Below are positions 22,829-31,706 of a DNA stretch of 64,000 nt, one piece after another. The notes under the pieces were generated by a model. It was given only the letters and a program-made list of their open reading frames with translations. It searched no databases and was not told where the DNA came from. Source of the stretch: Viola odorata (Eukaryota > Streptophyta > Magnoliopsida > Malpighiales > Violaceae); assembly GCA_963691705.1 (NCBI GenBank), contig OY829537.1, positions 68,531,352 to 68,595,351 on the forward strand, read 5' to 3'. Position 1 is the first letter of the stretch. The number at the start of each line of letters is the position of its first letter. Both the position numbers and the translations under genes were made by a program.

Positions 22829-23530
22829 TAAGCCCAACTGAAAACTAGCCCGAGTGTTCACCAAGGGCTATCCACGTCTGATATCTTAGAATAGGGATCT
22901 GCTTGGTCATGAGGCGATATTAATCTTCTTGGCCTCTCGATAGGGCTTATGAAGTCTCCACTTTGTACAAGTCATAGAAGGACCGTTGTTGGGTTACGTG
23001 CGGCGTCATTACGGATATTCAACCAGGCCGTGCCCTAGGCTGGCATATATTCGGGGCTATCGTCCTTTCGAGTGTACTGCAAAGACACAGAGGAGATAGA
23101 TACTTATACAGAGGTTAGCAAACCTTATACTTACAGAGGTCTGAGGTCACACGAGCCCCGATTTATTCTTTACGCCCGAGAGAGTAGCGGTATCAACGCG
23201 GCTTTACGCCATCAGCTACCTTATGGTTATCGCGGCTTCATACCACCAGACGCTTGTGATGCCAACGCGGTTTTACGCATCTAGGGCCACCGGTGACATC
23301 AACGCGGCCTTATACTGTGGATACTGGTAACCTTATGGTTTTAGCGTCAGGGCTACCAGTGACATCGTGTCTTTCGGCGTTTTTTCATACTCTGCCTCGT
23401 ACTCCTTCCAGTATCTATATCGCGACCGTTACCCCTTTCTTCCGTTCTAGGCTTATCAGTCCTTGAGGATATCGGGACGGCTCGTCTTTTGAGGACCTCA
23501 ATTTCTTTTTCCAAGGCCTCCCTTCAGTGG
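22829..23530 (+). other. Tat2 spacer between 3' LTR and gene aA, with imperfect repeats
   Basis: Starts with the polypurine-like motif AGCCCAACTGAAAAC at 22831-22845. Between about 23190 and 23370 short related blocks recur: AACGCGGCTTTACGC, AACGCGGTTTTACGC and AACGCGGCCTTATAC, and CCTTATGGTT twice. No gene is supported; the short open frames lack any family match. TatL has only about 130 bases at this place, so Tat2 has expanded here. Confidence 0.6.
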
Positions 23531-23534
23531 AGCC

Positions 23535-23540
23535 TATAAA
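23535..23540 (+). promoter_or_regulatory. TATA box of Tat2 gene aA
   Basis: CCTATAAATCGG places TATAAA 56 bases before the ATG at 23591. The surrounding CCTATAAAT matches TatL at 470-478. Confidence 0.65.
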
Positions 23541-23590
23541 TCGGAGAACTTTCTCCATCCACGTTCTCCTCATCTCTATCAGTCAGCATC

Positions 23591-23968
23591 ATGGATCATT
23601 TGACCAAGAATTTTCTTCTCTCCAAGGGTCATTCACTCAGGAACCTCAACGACGGTGACGTCGGTTTCCTGGAGAACATGCTGGTCAAGACTTCTGAGGA
23701 TATTCTGGAGCTGCAGGGGATGCTGACTCCGCTCTATTCCCGGTTGGGAGCCATCTCTCTAGAGGACTTCAGTCCTTTGGAGAGTGTTTCAAAGCTGTCT
23801 GCCTCCGTCTCTCGGATTCAAGTGGTGATCACCATGCTGCAGCAGCGTAAGGACATGTTGGGGTGCTGCCTGAAGGGGATGAGGGCCACTTCCCATGATC
23901 TTGTCCTGGTCATGGATTCCTTGAGGGACCTTCCTGAGGTGCCCGAGGATGCTGGTTCTGACGCCTGA
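23591..23968 (+). CDS. Antisense gene aA of Tat2, 125-residue helical protein of unknown function
   Basis: An intact ORF from ATG to TGA, transcribed opposite to gag-pol. The protein starts MDHLTKNFLLSKGHSL, includes LENMLVKTSEDILELQGML and SRIQVVITMLQQRKDML, and ends acidic (VPEDAG). It looks mostly alpha-helical, without Cys/His clusters, signal peptide or membrane segment. Broken relatives lie at 535-917 and 53607-53810, and a distant one at 44712-45075 on the minus strand. Own TATA box upstream and poly(A)-like signals about 70 bases downstream suggest a separate short transcript. No domain is recognised. It could be an accessory element protein or a captured host gene; neither is shown. 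Confidence 0.7.
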   Translation: MDHLTKNFLLSKGHSLRNLNDGDVGFLENMLVKTSEDILELQGMLTPLYSRLGAISLEDFSPLESVSKLSASVSRIQVVITMLQQRKDMLGCCLKGMRATSHDLVLVMDSLRDLPEVPEDAGSDA

Positions 23969-24035
23969 TAACGGTGGCTCCCTTTGGGCCTTTTTCTTTT
24001 CCTCTTGCCTTGTAAATGTATCTTTCGGCCGGTAG

Positions 24036-24050
24036 GCCATAATAAATAAA
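24036..24050 (+). terminator. Poly(A)-signal cluster after Tat2 aA
   Basis: GGCCATAATAAATAAATCG carries overlapping AATAAA words about 70 bases after the stop. The position and flanking GGCCATAA are shared with TatL and TatR. Confidence 0.55.
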
Positions 24051-24125
24051 TCGTTTCAATCATTCCGCCTTGTAACTGTTCTTCTTCTTTACTGCGTTCT
24101 TTGTCATTTTCCAAGGAATATTCTT

Positions 24126-24140
24126 AGCCCAACTGAAAAC
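24126..24140 (-). repeat. Internal copy of the LTR-flanking polypurine-like motif (Tat2)
   Basis: AGCCCAACTGAAAAC is identical to the sequence right inside the 3' LTR at 22831-22845. It lies between aA and aB, as in TatL (1085-1099) and TatR (about 53972-53986). Confidence 0.6.
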
Positions 24141-24296
24141 AGTCTTGCCATTGGGCGGTTTTTCTGTTGATCGTTCTGCCTTAACTCCGCGCCGTCCTCA
24201 TTATAACAACTGATCGGCAGATATTAGCATTATTCTTGATTTGCGCGAGATTTCAACAGGCATGACTGCAAATCTACATTTGCACTTCAGACTGTA

Positions 24297-24366
24297 CACG
24301 TGCCAATCTTCAAGAGTCGGGTTGGAGGATCGAAGAGTCTCTTTTCTTCTTTTCCCGGCTATTTAA
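24297..24366 (+). promoter_or_regulatory. G-box and TATA-like box of Tat2 gene aB
   Basis: CACGTG at 24297-24302 and TATTTAA at 24360-24366, 83 bases before the ATG at 24443. Confidence 0.55.
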
Positions 24367-24442
24367 TGAGGCTTTTCCTCCTTCATTCTTATCCATTTCT
24401 TTCTCCTTCATTTTTCTTCGTTATAGATCCTCTGCGAGTCTC

Positions 24443-24901
24443 ATGGCTGATTCTTATTTGCTAGGTACGGCTTCGGGGAATTCACCGCCAACTCCTCCGA
24501 CTACCCCTGACACAGATAATCCTCCCCCATCGCCTCCTTGGAGGCCGGTTGTCCGCCGGCGAGGTCGCAAGAGGCGGAGGAAGGAAGTTGAACAACGAAG
24601 GAAGGAGGCTGCCAAGGCCTCTAAGTCATTTTTCGACTCTCTGGCTCCTCTGGCTAGGGAGGAGAAAAAATCGTTTCCTCCTTTGAGTGATTCGCCTCCG
24701 TGGGTTCCTTCTGCTGGTTCAGCCGTTGATGCAGTATCGCCAAGCGTTAAGGAGAAAACGACCGGGTCGACTACTGCCGCTAGAAAGAGGGTCGGTGAGT
24801 CTTCTCCTCCTGCTGTTGTGGATTCACCATTCTGGGGTGGCGATGACGAAGAGGACGTAGTCTATTGCTACGGCATTACTTGGTCCGACGGTGAAGAGTA
24901 G
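24443..24901 (+). CDS. Antisense gene aB of Tat2, 152-residue basic/acidic protein of unknown function
   Basis: Intact ORF, ATG to TAG. The protein starts MADSYLLGTASG, then PPTPPTTPDTD, a strongly basic segment (VVRRRGRKRRRKEVEQRRKE) that could act as a nuclear localisation signal, a Ser/Pro-rich middle and an acidic end (GDDEEDVVY, SDGEE). The start and the end types are conserved in TatL and TatR although the middle varies greatly, which suggests a disordered linker. No enzymatic motif is seen. It has its own TATA-like box and lies 474 bases after aA. Confidence 0.65.
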   Translation: MADSYLLGTASGNSPPTPPTTPDTDNPPPSPPWRPVVRRRGRKRRRKEVEQRRKEAAKASKSFFDSLAPLAREEKKSFPPLSDSPPWVPSAGSAVDAVSPSVKEKTTGSTTAARKRVGESSPPAVVDSPFWGGDDEEDVVYCYGITWSDGEE

Positions 24902-25368
24902 GGCCTAACCCTTCTTTTTGTAGATGCCGTATGGCCTTCCTCATAATAATGAATGATGGTTTTACTTCCTTTTCGCTTTTCATCGCTTACTTAGTGTTTC
25001 TTTCTGAGCGTTCCGGGTTATCGCGGAAGCGTCCCTTTCGCTACGGGTAACTGCCTTCAACTTCTAATCGGTAACTGTCTTCTTTCAGAAGGCACAAATG
25101 ACTATCCACGTGTCTTTTTCTGTTCTGTACGTGTTTCATTTTTACAGGCTGTCTCTTCTTTAGGCTTTCCTTTATAAGGAAATCATCTCTCTCTTTTACT
25201 GCTTTTGCCAATATTTTGAGTTTTTGCACATTTTCTCTCTCTTCTGCACTTTTTTTTCTTCGAGAGGTTTTACTGCGACCGCTCACTGGTGCCGGCGACC
25301 GGCTCACTGGCTTTTTGCTCCAGGTATTTACTCCTTCTACCGCCGTAGATTTACTTTCCCTGTCCCTT
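24902..25368 (+). promoter_or_regulatory. aB 3' end and aC promoter of Tat2
   Basis: The GTAGATGCCGTATGGC block at about 24921 recurs after aB in TatL (about 1880) and, diverged, in TatR (about 54826), and probably marks the aB 3' end. CACGTG is at 25107-25112, TACGTG at 25128-25133 and CTTTATAAGG near 25170-25179, about 197 bases before the aC ATG at 25369. TatL and TatR show the same series. Confidence 0.6.
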
Positions 25369-27611
25369 ATGTCTTCAACTGTTGAAAACCCCATAGATCC
25401 CGAAGCTAGGAGAACTCGCAGCATATTCAATTGTAATGAGGTTTTGAGGGTTGAATTAGAGGAGAGTGGTATTACTTTTCCCACGGGCTATCGCCCTTTT
25501 GTCTCTTTGAAGGACACTCGGCTGCCTGACGCCATGTGGGGAACATTCCGGTTAGTTTATTTCAAGATGTTTACTTACGGATTCCGTTTCCCACTCCATG
25601 CTTCTCTGTTGAAACTGCTAGATCATTATGACCTTAATCCCGTCCAGATCACTCCACCCTCTTGGTGTGGTATTTACGCTTTCCTTCGTTCGTGCGAGAT
25701 GAAGCGTATATTTGCTCCATCGCTTGATCTATTCCGCACGTTCTTTGTCTTGAGTTGTCGCGACTGCCTGGTAGATATTACCCCCAGATGGGATGATGTC
25801 ATTGTGCAACTGTTCTGGCGGAACTTTCAAGGTTTTGAGGAACACGTAGATGACTGGAAGTCTGGCTTTTTCACCCTTCGTTTGTCGTCACGACTCTGGC
25901 GCGGGGGTTTCAATCGAAAAATCAATAGTGGCGTTTGGAAAAGACCGGACGCGCTGTCAAGCCAGGATGTTTCCAACGTTAGCGCCTTGTTAGAAATAGA
26001 AGGGTCTTTCCGTATCCGGGAGTTTGCTCGGTTCAGGCCCTTGTCAGAGTGCGTTGTGGGTGAGTTTCCTTTTTCTTCTTTATCGCTTCAATCTTCTTAA
26101 TTTGCTAATATGTTTTGTTGGCAGGTAACGCTGAGAGTAGTTCTTCTGGGGAAAGTGACGCCCCTTTGAATGTAACACCTCTCCAGTCGCTGCCTCCTTC
26201 TCCTTCGCCTGAAAATTCCCGCCGCCCACCCATTCCGCCTGGAAGGGAAGGGACTAAAACCGTCACAACTCGCAGAGCCTCCACTCGACCTTCTTGTTTC
26301 CTTGAAAATTGGCTTCCGTCTCGTGGCAAGAGGGTAGCTCAAGGCGATCCTGTGTTTGAGAAAATCGACAGCGATAGCGAGAGCATGGACACTGGTCCTG
26401 AATTACGGCATGCTACTATTGCCCAAAGGATGAAACTTAGGTCGAGGAGGAATGATGACACGGCGGAATCGGCTGAGGACGATAGCGAAGAAATTGCAGA
26501 AGAGACGGAGCGTCTCGTAAAGAAGGTTCGCACAGAGAAAACTAACCCCCCAGTTCCCCCTTTGAAGGGAGTTAACGCGGTCCCCCCTGAGAATATTAAC
26601 GCTTCTCATGCCGCGAGTACTTCGCAAGTGGTGAAAAATATCAAAGCTATCAGGGTGCCTTCCGCCGTTTCTATCGAAAACAATGAGACCTCGGCAGCCG
26701 CGACCTCTCCTTTGTCGTCGGGCCATCCTGTTTCCCCAATAGGTTCTTTTATCCCAGAGGCAACCCTACCGGTTTCGAATTTAAGCGTTCCTCCTGAATT
26801 TCTCCCACGGAAGCCTCATCTTTTGTTTCTGTCTTCAATTTCGGGCGTTGGTGATTGCGCAAAAAGTTGTTCCCCTCCTTATATCGCCAACCTTTCTCCT
26901 CAGAGGTCCTAGGGCCCCACTGGATATCAGCTGGATTTGTCCTCTTTCGGCACTGACGGGCTTCGTGCCTTAGGAATATCGGATCCGTTATCGCGGGAAG
27001 AGCCCGTGGGTCCCATAGTGGGACAGATGTTTACTTCTTCCAGGGACAGGGAAGAGTTTTTACAGCATGCTCCCGAGACACGACAGTCACACCTCATGAA
27101 CGACATGCTGGCTAGCTTTCGGAAATTTCATTATTTTCTTGAAGACCAGCGTAACAAAACTCGACCCTCTTCGGATTTGCAGGAACAATTAGACTCGGCC
27201 TTGGCGAAGGCGAAGGAGCTATCGCAGTTGCAAGAACGAACTCGGGCGGAGTTGGAGGATTGTCGCGCTGAACTTTCTCGGGAGAAGTCGAAGGGGAAAG
27301 CGAGAGCAGAGCTAATGGAGGCGGAACTGGTGGTAGCTGATAAAAAGAACGTCTTCCTCCGTGAAGAGTTGTCATCTCGTGATGCCGATTTGGCCAAAGT
27401 TCCTTCGAGGATAGCCTGGTGGAAGAATAAGACCATCGAGGTTTGTATCGCAGGATTTATGGATCTCCATATCCGAGGCGCCGTCGATTCATCCATGCTG
27501 GCCGATTACGCTTCCCAAAAAATTAAAGTTCTTAGTGAAGGCGAAAGGGGTTTTCCTTCTTCTGGGGAAAAGCAAGGGAATGATGACGGCGAGGCATGCG
27601 ATGACTCTTAA
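25369..27611 (+). pseudogene. Antisense gene aC of Tat2: PF04195-like domain, intron, coiled coil; one internal TAG
   Basis: Two exons, 25369-26059 and 26125-27611, give 726 codons. Residues about 60-165 hold the conserved domain: YFKMFTYGFRFPLH, NPVQITPPSWCGIYAFLR and WRNFQGFEEHVDDWKSGFF. This resembles the Pfam 'putative gypsy type transposon' family. Exon 2 encodes a Ser/Pro/Thr-rich segment, a basic patch, LGISDPLS, then a long coiled coil from about 27160 and a conserved WWKNKTIE segment near the C terminus. The only lesion I see is TAG at 26910-26912 (codon 493), where TatR has CAG; that is why I call it a pseudogene. No catalytic residues are recognised. Its length nearly equals that of aD, its paralogue 600 bases downstream. 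Confidence 0.75.
26060..26124 (+). other. Intron of Tat2 gene aC (65 bp, GT-AG)
   Basis: Donor G|GTGAGT and acceptor TTGTTGGCAG|GT. Joining the exons forms a Gly codon from one plus two bases and keeps the frame. TatL (3059-3129) and TatR (about 55927-55989) have an intron at the same codon; TatR also shows a TACTAAC branch-point-like sequence. Confidence 0.75.
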
Positions 27612-27828
27612 TTGATCCATTGAAGAACATTGCTATTTGTTTCCATGTCTTGTAATAACGTCCTATCTCGCGGCGATATCGGTACCTTGCTCTTCGGGCG
27701 ATGTCTTATTTTATTTCGCTCTCTTGTACTGTCTTGAGAACTATTCTTTTATTCAACGCCGATTTGCATCATTTCCTTTCTTGTGATATCGCTTTTGCTT
27801 TTTATCAAAAAGTCACATCTACTTTTCA
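27612..27828 (+). other. Spacer between aC and the aD promoter
   Basis: Contains GTAATAACGTCC after aC, shared in form with TatR near 57590. No gene is seen. Confidence 0.5.
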
Positions 27829-28065
27829 GAGCATTTAATGCTCGCGACCCTTCCGTCGGTGCGCGGGAAAAGTCATGATGGTGCAGACACACGTGTTCGT
27901 TTCTTCTGCCGCTTCACTTTAGCGTGTTTAGAAATTTTAACAAGATCGAAGCGTTTGTCGCGCTTCTTCTAGAGTCGTACTCATTGCTTGAGTCTTATCC
28001 CTCATGCCGCTTCGACACAACGACTGCAGCATCCGTCGTTTCCTTTTAATTACTAGGGTTATAAA
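27829..28065 (+). promoter_or_regulatory. Promoter of Tat2 gene aD: palindrome, G-box, TATA box
   Basis: GAGCATTTAATGCTC (7-bp arms around one base) at 27829-27843, AAGTCATGATG near 27870-27880, CACGTG within ACACACGTGTT near 27888-27896 and GGTTATAAACCC at about 28058-28069. The TATA box is about 170 bases before the ATG at 28230. The order and distances match Tat1 and TatR within a few bases. Confidence 0.75.
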
Positions 28066-28941
28066 CCCTCTTTATTTCTTCCCTTTTCTTTTTCACTCCA
28101 CTTTTTCATATTATCTCTCGGCCGTCTTGTCCTTCTCACCTCCATTCAAGGCTTTCCAAGTTCTTTCCTTTCAAAGGTATTTCCCTTCCTTTCCCTCGTC
28201 TTCTTCATTTCTATTTCCTTAGCCCTATCATGGCAAAGACTCGCCGTTCTGAGTCAAAATCCATCGATGAGAAGAAAATGGATACCACGGTCAGTGTTAT
28301 TACCACGGAGGCCATTCTCCAGGAGCATTTGGCTACTCACGGTGCCGTTATTCCTGACGGTTACCAAGCTGTTGTTGCCCCTAGGTCAGTTCATTTAAAC
28401 AGCGTTCTGACCGGCAATCAAAGGGTGTTATATGCCCAGATGTTTCGCTACGGTTTTCGGCTCCCTATCGATTCTTTCGTCAAGGATTTGCTTATTGCTG
28501 GCAATTTCAATCCTGCCCAGTTAGCCCCAAATGCATATTGCTGTGTTTATGCTTTTTTGGAACTCTGTAGATATAAGGGGATCACTTCCCCTTCTCTTTT
28601 GTTGCTTAGATCCCTTTTTAAATTGATGAAGTGCCGGGGTGTGATAACCATATCGCCTCGCTTTGACGATGATTCTCTCAAGTCTTTTACTTGGAAGTTG
28701 CTCCATATTGAGTCTTCTGTTGAGGCTTGGAAAAAGGAGTTCTTTCTGATAAATTTTCCTGACACTCCTGGTCCCGAGTGGCGTTCTGGGTTCAACCAGG
28801 ACGTCCAAGATGGCGTTTGGAGTCGACCAGGGACACTTCCCGCTCGTGAACAAGGATGGTTAAACACCTTACTCCAACTGGAGATCAGCGTTCATATTCG
28901 ACTCACGGCCTGCAGAATGGCCATTCAGGAGTGCGTTAGAC

Positions 28942-29009
28942 GTGAGTATCGCGCTACCTTTCCCTTTCATCACTGATACTAACGCTGACGTTATTTTGTG
29001 ATTTTGCAG
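28942..29009 (+). other. Intron 1 of Tat2 gene aD (68 bp)
   Basis: Donor C|GTGAGTAT and acceptor ATTTTGCAG|CGACGG. It sits just after the QECVR segment that ends the domain, equivalent to the aC intron after SECVV. Confidence 0.75.
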
Positions 29010-29356
29010 CGACGGATCCTGATTATAAACCCGAAAGCGTAAGAAGACGCTTAAGGAGAGCTCATAATAGAGAAGAAAGGGAAAAGCTCGATTCAGAGGC
29101 CACTGATAATCCTTCTGAGCTTCCGGCTACTTCCGCGAATCTCGCTCAAGTATCCTCCTCCTCAGTTGGCGAAGGGAATACTGACATCCCTGAAGGTGTT
29201 CCCATCGTGACCGTTGCTGCTCCCTCGTCTTCTCAGGCCCCTAAGGCCATTGCCAGAGGAAAAAAGAAGAAAAGAACACGGAGTATCGCCACTCTTACTC
29301 CTTTTCCCGACGCTGGGGGTTCTTCTGAGGCACCACCTTCCCTCAACACCGCTACC

Positions 29357-29364
29357 GTAAGCGT

Positions 29365-29396
<32 letters not shown>

Positions 29397-29472
29397 GGTG
29401 CGATATATTGTGCCTCAATATCTGTCGTCATTTGATCTATTTTTCTTTTTTCTCAATTTGTACTCCTTGCAG
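29357..29472 (+). other. Intron 2 of Tat2 gene aD (116 bp) with a 30-base T run
   Basis: Donor ACC|GTAAGC and acceptor CTCCTTGCAG|GAGGCC, phase 0. A run of T fills 29366-29395. The Tat1 copy has a matching intron (9061-8960 on the minus strand) without such a run. Confidence 0.7.
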
Positions 29473-30603
29473 GAGGCCGTTGTAGTTACTGCTTCCGCTC
29501 CTTCAGGCGATATGAATCTCACTTATGTGCTGAGGGGTTCCGCGAAGAGGGCCCAGATAGAAGGCGAGGATGAGAACATACCCTCCTCTAACATCGCGGG
29601 GGAAGGTGGTTCCGTTAACGTTCCTAATTCCGCAGTGGTTCCTCCAGGTGGACATTCCGCGGAAGTTTTGGGGGACCTAGGAGGTGCGGATCCCTTTGGT
29701 GCTTAGCCCAGTTCCTTTGGTGGGCCTGTGCATCATTATTCCTCTTCTTTAGGCTATCAAGACGTCTTGCAGGACCTTTAGGGCTATCAGCCTCATGGTA
29801 CCTTCCTGCCCCCGGGCAGTTCTTCTTCACAGGTTCGCGCCCCTGGGCCTCTGGCTTTCGTTCCCTCTAGCGTTCCTTGGCGGCAACGCTATAACGAAGC
29901 CGGAACTTCTTTCAATTTTATGGCGGATCTTTGTCCATTAAACGGGCTCGGCGAAGTGACCCATCAGGTTGAGTTGTTCGACTTCCGTACCCGTGGTTTG
30001 GCAGCCATCGGGGGCGATGGTTCAGATGAGGTTTCTGCCCTGCTGGCTTCTCAAATTCTGGCCTCATCTGTAGAACGGGAAACTTTCCTTTCCCAGGCGG
30101 AAGATGACCAAGTGAACTCCTTTCGTGCTAGCCTTTTCTCCAATATGATGAAATTTCACTACTGGGCGGAGGAGGTGAAGCGTCGAACTGTTTCCCTCCG
30201 TTCTGTTTCGGCGGAGCTGTCCAAGGAGCAAGATGAAAGGAAAAAGGTGTTGGCAGATCGTTCCAAGATACTGCTGGCTCACCACGATTTACAGAAACAG
30301 CATTCCGCTCTGGAAACAGCTTTGTCAGAGGAACAGGCCAAAGTGACTGCTTTGGAGAATGAGAAGTCCTCTTTAGAAAAGGAGAAGGCAGCTTTGGCGG
30401 AAGAGTCAGTCGATATGGGCTGGTGACATGCTGAATAGACCGCCCGTGTTCTAGTTAAGTGTTTCGAAGAAATTCATGGGGTGGATGCGTACAAGAGCGA
30501 AGATGTCGCGAAAGCCTTTCTACAGAGTTCTGCCCATATCAACGAGGCAGGCTATCGCCAGGCCAAGGCAGCGGGCTGGAAACGAAAAGACCCTGAGAGC
30601 TGA

Positions 30604-31139
30604 TATGCCACGATATTTTGCCGTTCCCTCCAGCGATCAAATATCGCTTGGCTTTTGTCTTTTGTCTTTGCGGCATAATTATTTTGAACATTGAATCTTT
30701 GTAAATCCTTGAGATGTCTTTAATATTTCTAGACAATCCCTTTATCGATATTCCTCTTTTATTTTTCTCATCGCGAGACTTCTCTCGTCACTGAGGTTGC
30801 CTTATCCTCACGGTGCGTTTACTTTCTTGAGCAGATCCTTGGTATTTATACCAAGATGACCAAGATCTATGTCGGGCTGGCCTTTCGATAAGCCTATCGG
30901 TATCATGACCACCGCTCCTTCCGCTGCTCAGAAGTATTCTGCACATTTCTAAGTGTAGATTATCAGTAACAAAACGAGATTTGAGAGATAGTGATTACCC
31001 GTAGGAGCCTGTTCGCTGCCATCATTAGGCTTTATCACGGAACCCGTTTCGAATTGCGTTTTCCCTCGGCTCTATACTTCGCCAGGGATTACTCATCCGG
31101 TTACTAGGTGGAATTACGCAATCCTTCACGTTTCCCTTA
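30604..31139. other. Spacer between aD and the tandem-repeat array in Tat2
   Basis: No supported gene on either strand. It is the convergence zone between the aD transcript (+) and the element transcript (-). Confidence 0.4.
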
Positions 31140-31605
31140 TCTCTCGTTCGGCCTTTCTAAGTGCCTCATCTCGTGAGCTGTCGGATCGGGACGGCTATCA
31201 CAAGGCTAGGGAATTTTCACTTTTATAGGCGTTGTCCTCTCGTTTAGAACCGTGTCCTTACTTAATGGTTTAGCTGCACCAGCCCAACCGTTAAGATAGG
31301 ATTCTTGTTTCTAAACAGAGTTTCTAACTCTTTGGGGCGTGTCTTGTCTTGATGTACCGTCTCCACGAGATCGGTTATCATTAAAGAACTTTTCACTCCC
31401 AAAGATACCGGGCAGTGCCCTCACTTAGTGAGCCATCTGATCAAGATCGGTCATCACAAGGATAGGACTTTTCACCCCCGGGGGCGTCAAGGATCTTTCA
31501 ATCCGACGCTAATCAAGGATACACTGGGGTCGTGCCCTCACTTAGTGGGCCATCTGATCAAGACCGACCATCACAAGGATAGGACTTTTCACTCCCAGGG
31601 TACCC
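31140..31605 (-). repeat. Tat2 3'-UTR tandem repeat (about 5 degenerate units)
   Basis: On the + strand CAAGGATAGGACTTTTCAC recurs with variants ending near 31397, 31476 and 31592, with CTCACTTAGTGRGCCATCTGATCAAGA between. Older diverged units extend left to about 31140. On the sense strand these are the same GGGAGTGAAAAGTCC units as in Tat1 (6908-7420). The array follows the pol stop. The stretch 31606-31706 is the pol 3' end region. Confidence 0.75.
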
Positions 31606-31706
31606 CCCTTTTTACCTGCACAAAAGCAACCACAAACCCACGAAAACTCTCCTATTGAGCGTTAGCCACGGTTAGGGTCGTTATAATCCAAATAGTGCAG
31701 ATAAAA

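Larger units (their letters stand above)
28230..30603 (+). pseudogene. Antisense gene aD of Tat2: PF04195-like domain, two introns, coiled coil; four internal stops
   Basis: Exons 28230-28941, 29010-29356 and 29473-30603 join to 730 codons with frames preserved. Exon 1 encodes YAQMFRYGFRLPID, NPAQLAPNAYCCVYAFLEL and WKLLHIESSVEAWKKEFF, the same domain as aC. Exon 2 is hydrophilic and ends in a Lys/Arg-rich patch (ARGKKKKRTR). Exon 3 has SGDMNLTYVLRGSAKRAQI, a low-complexity part, then FRTRGLAAIGG and a long Glu/Lys coiled coil at about 30160-30410. Stops in exon 3: TAG 29704-29706, TAG 29779-29781, TGA 30424-30426, TAG 30436-30438. Exon 1 and 2 are open. The function is unknown; conservation with Tat1 at intron positions and C terminus shows it was once a real gene. 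Confidence 0.75.

Noticed and set aside
25041..25484. Minus-strand 147-codon frame over the aC promoter
   Set aside because: Overlaps the conserved promoter and exon 1 of aC on the other strand; conservation follows aC.
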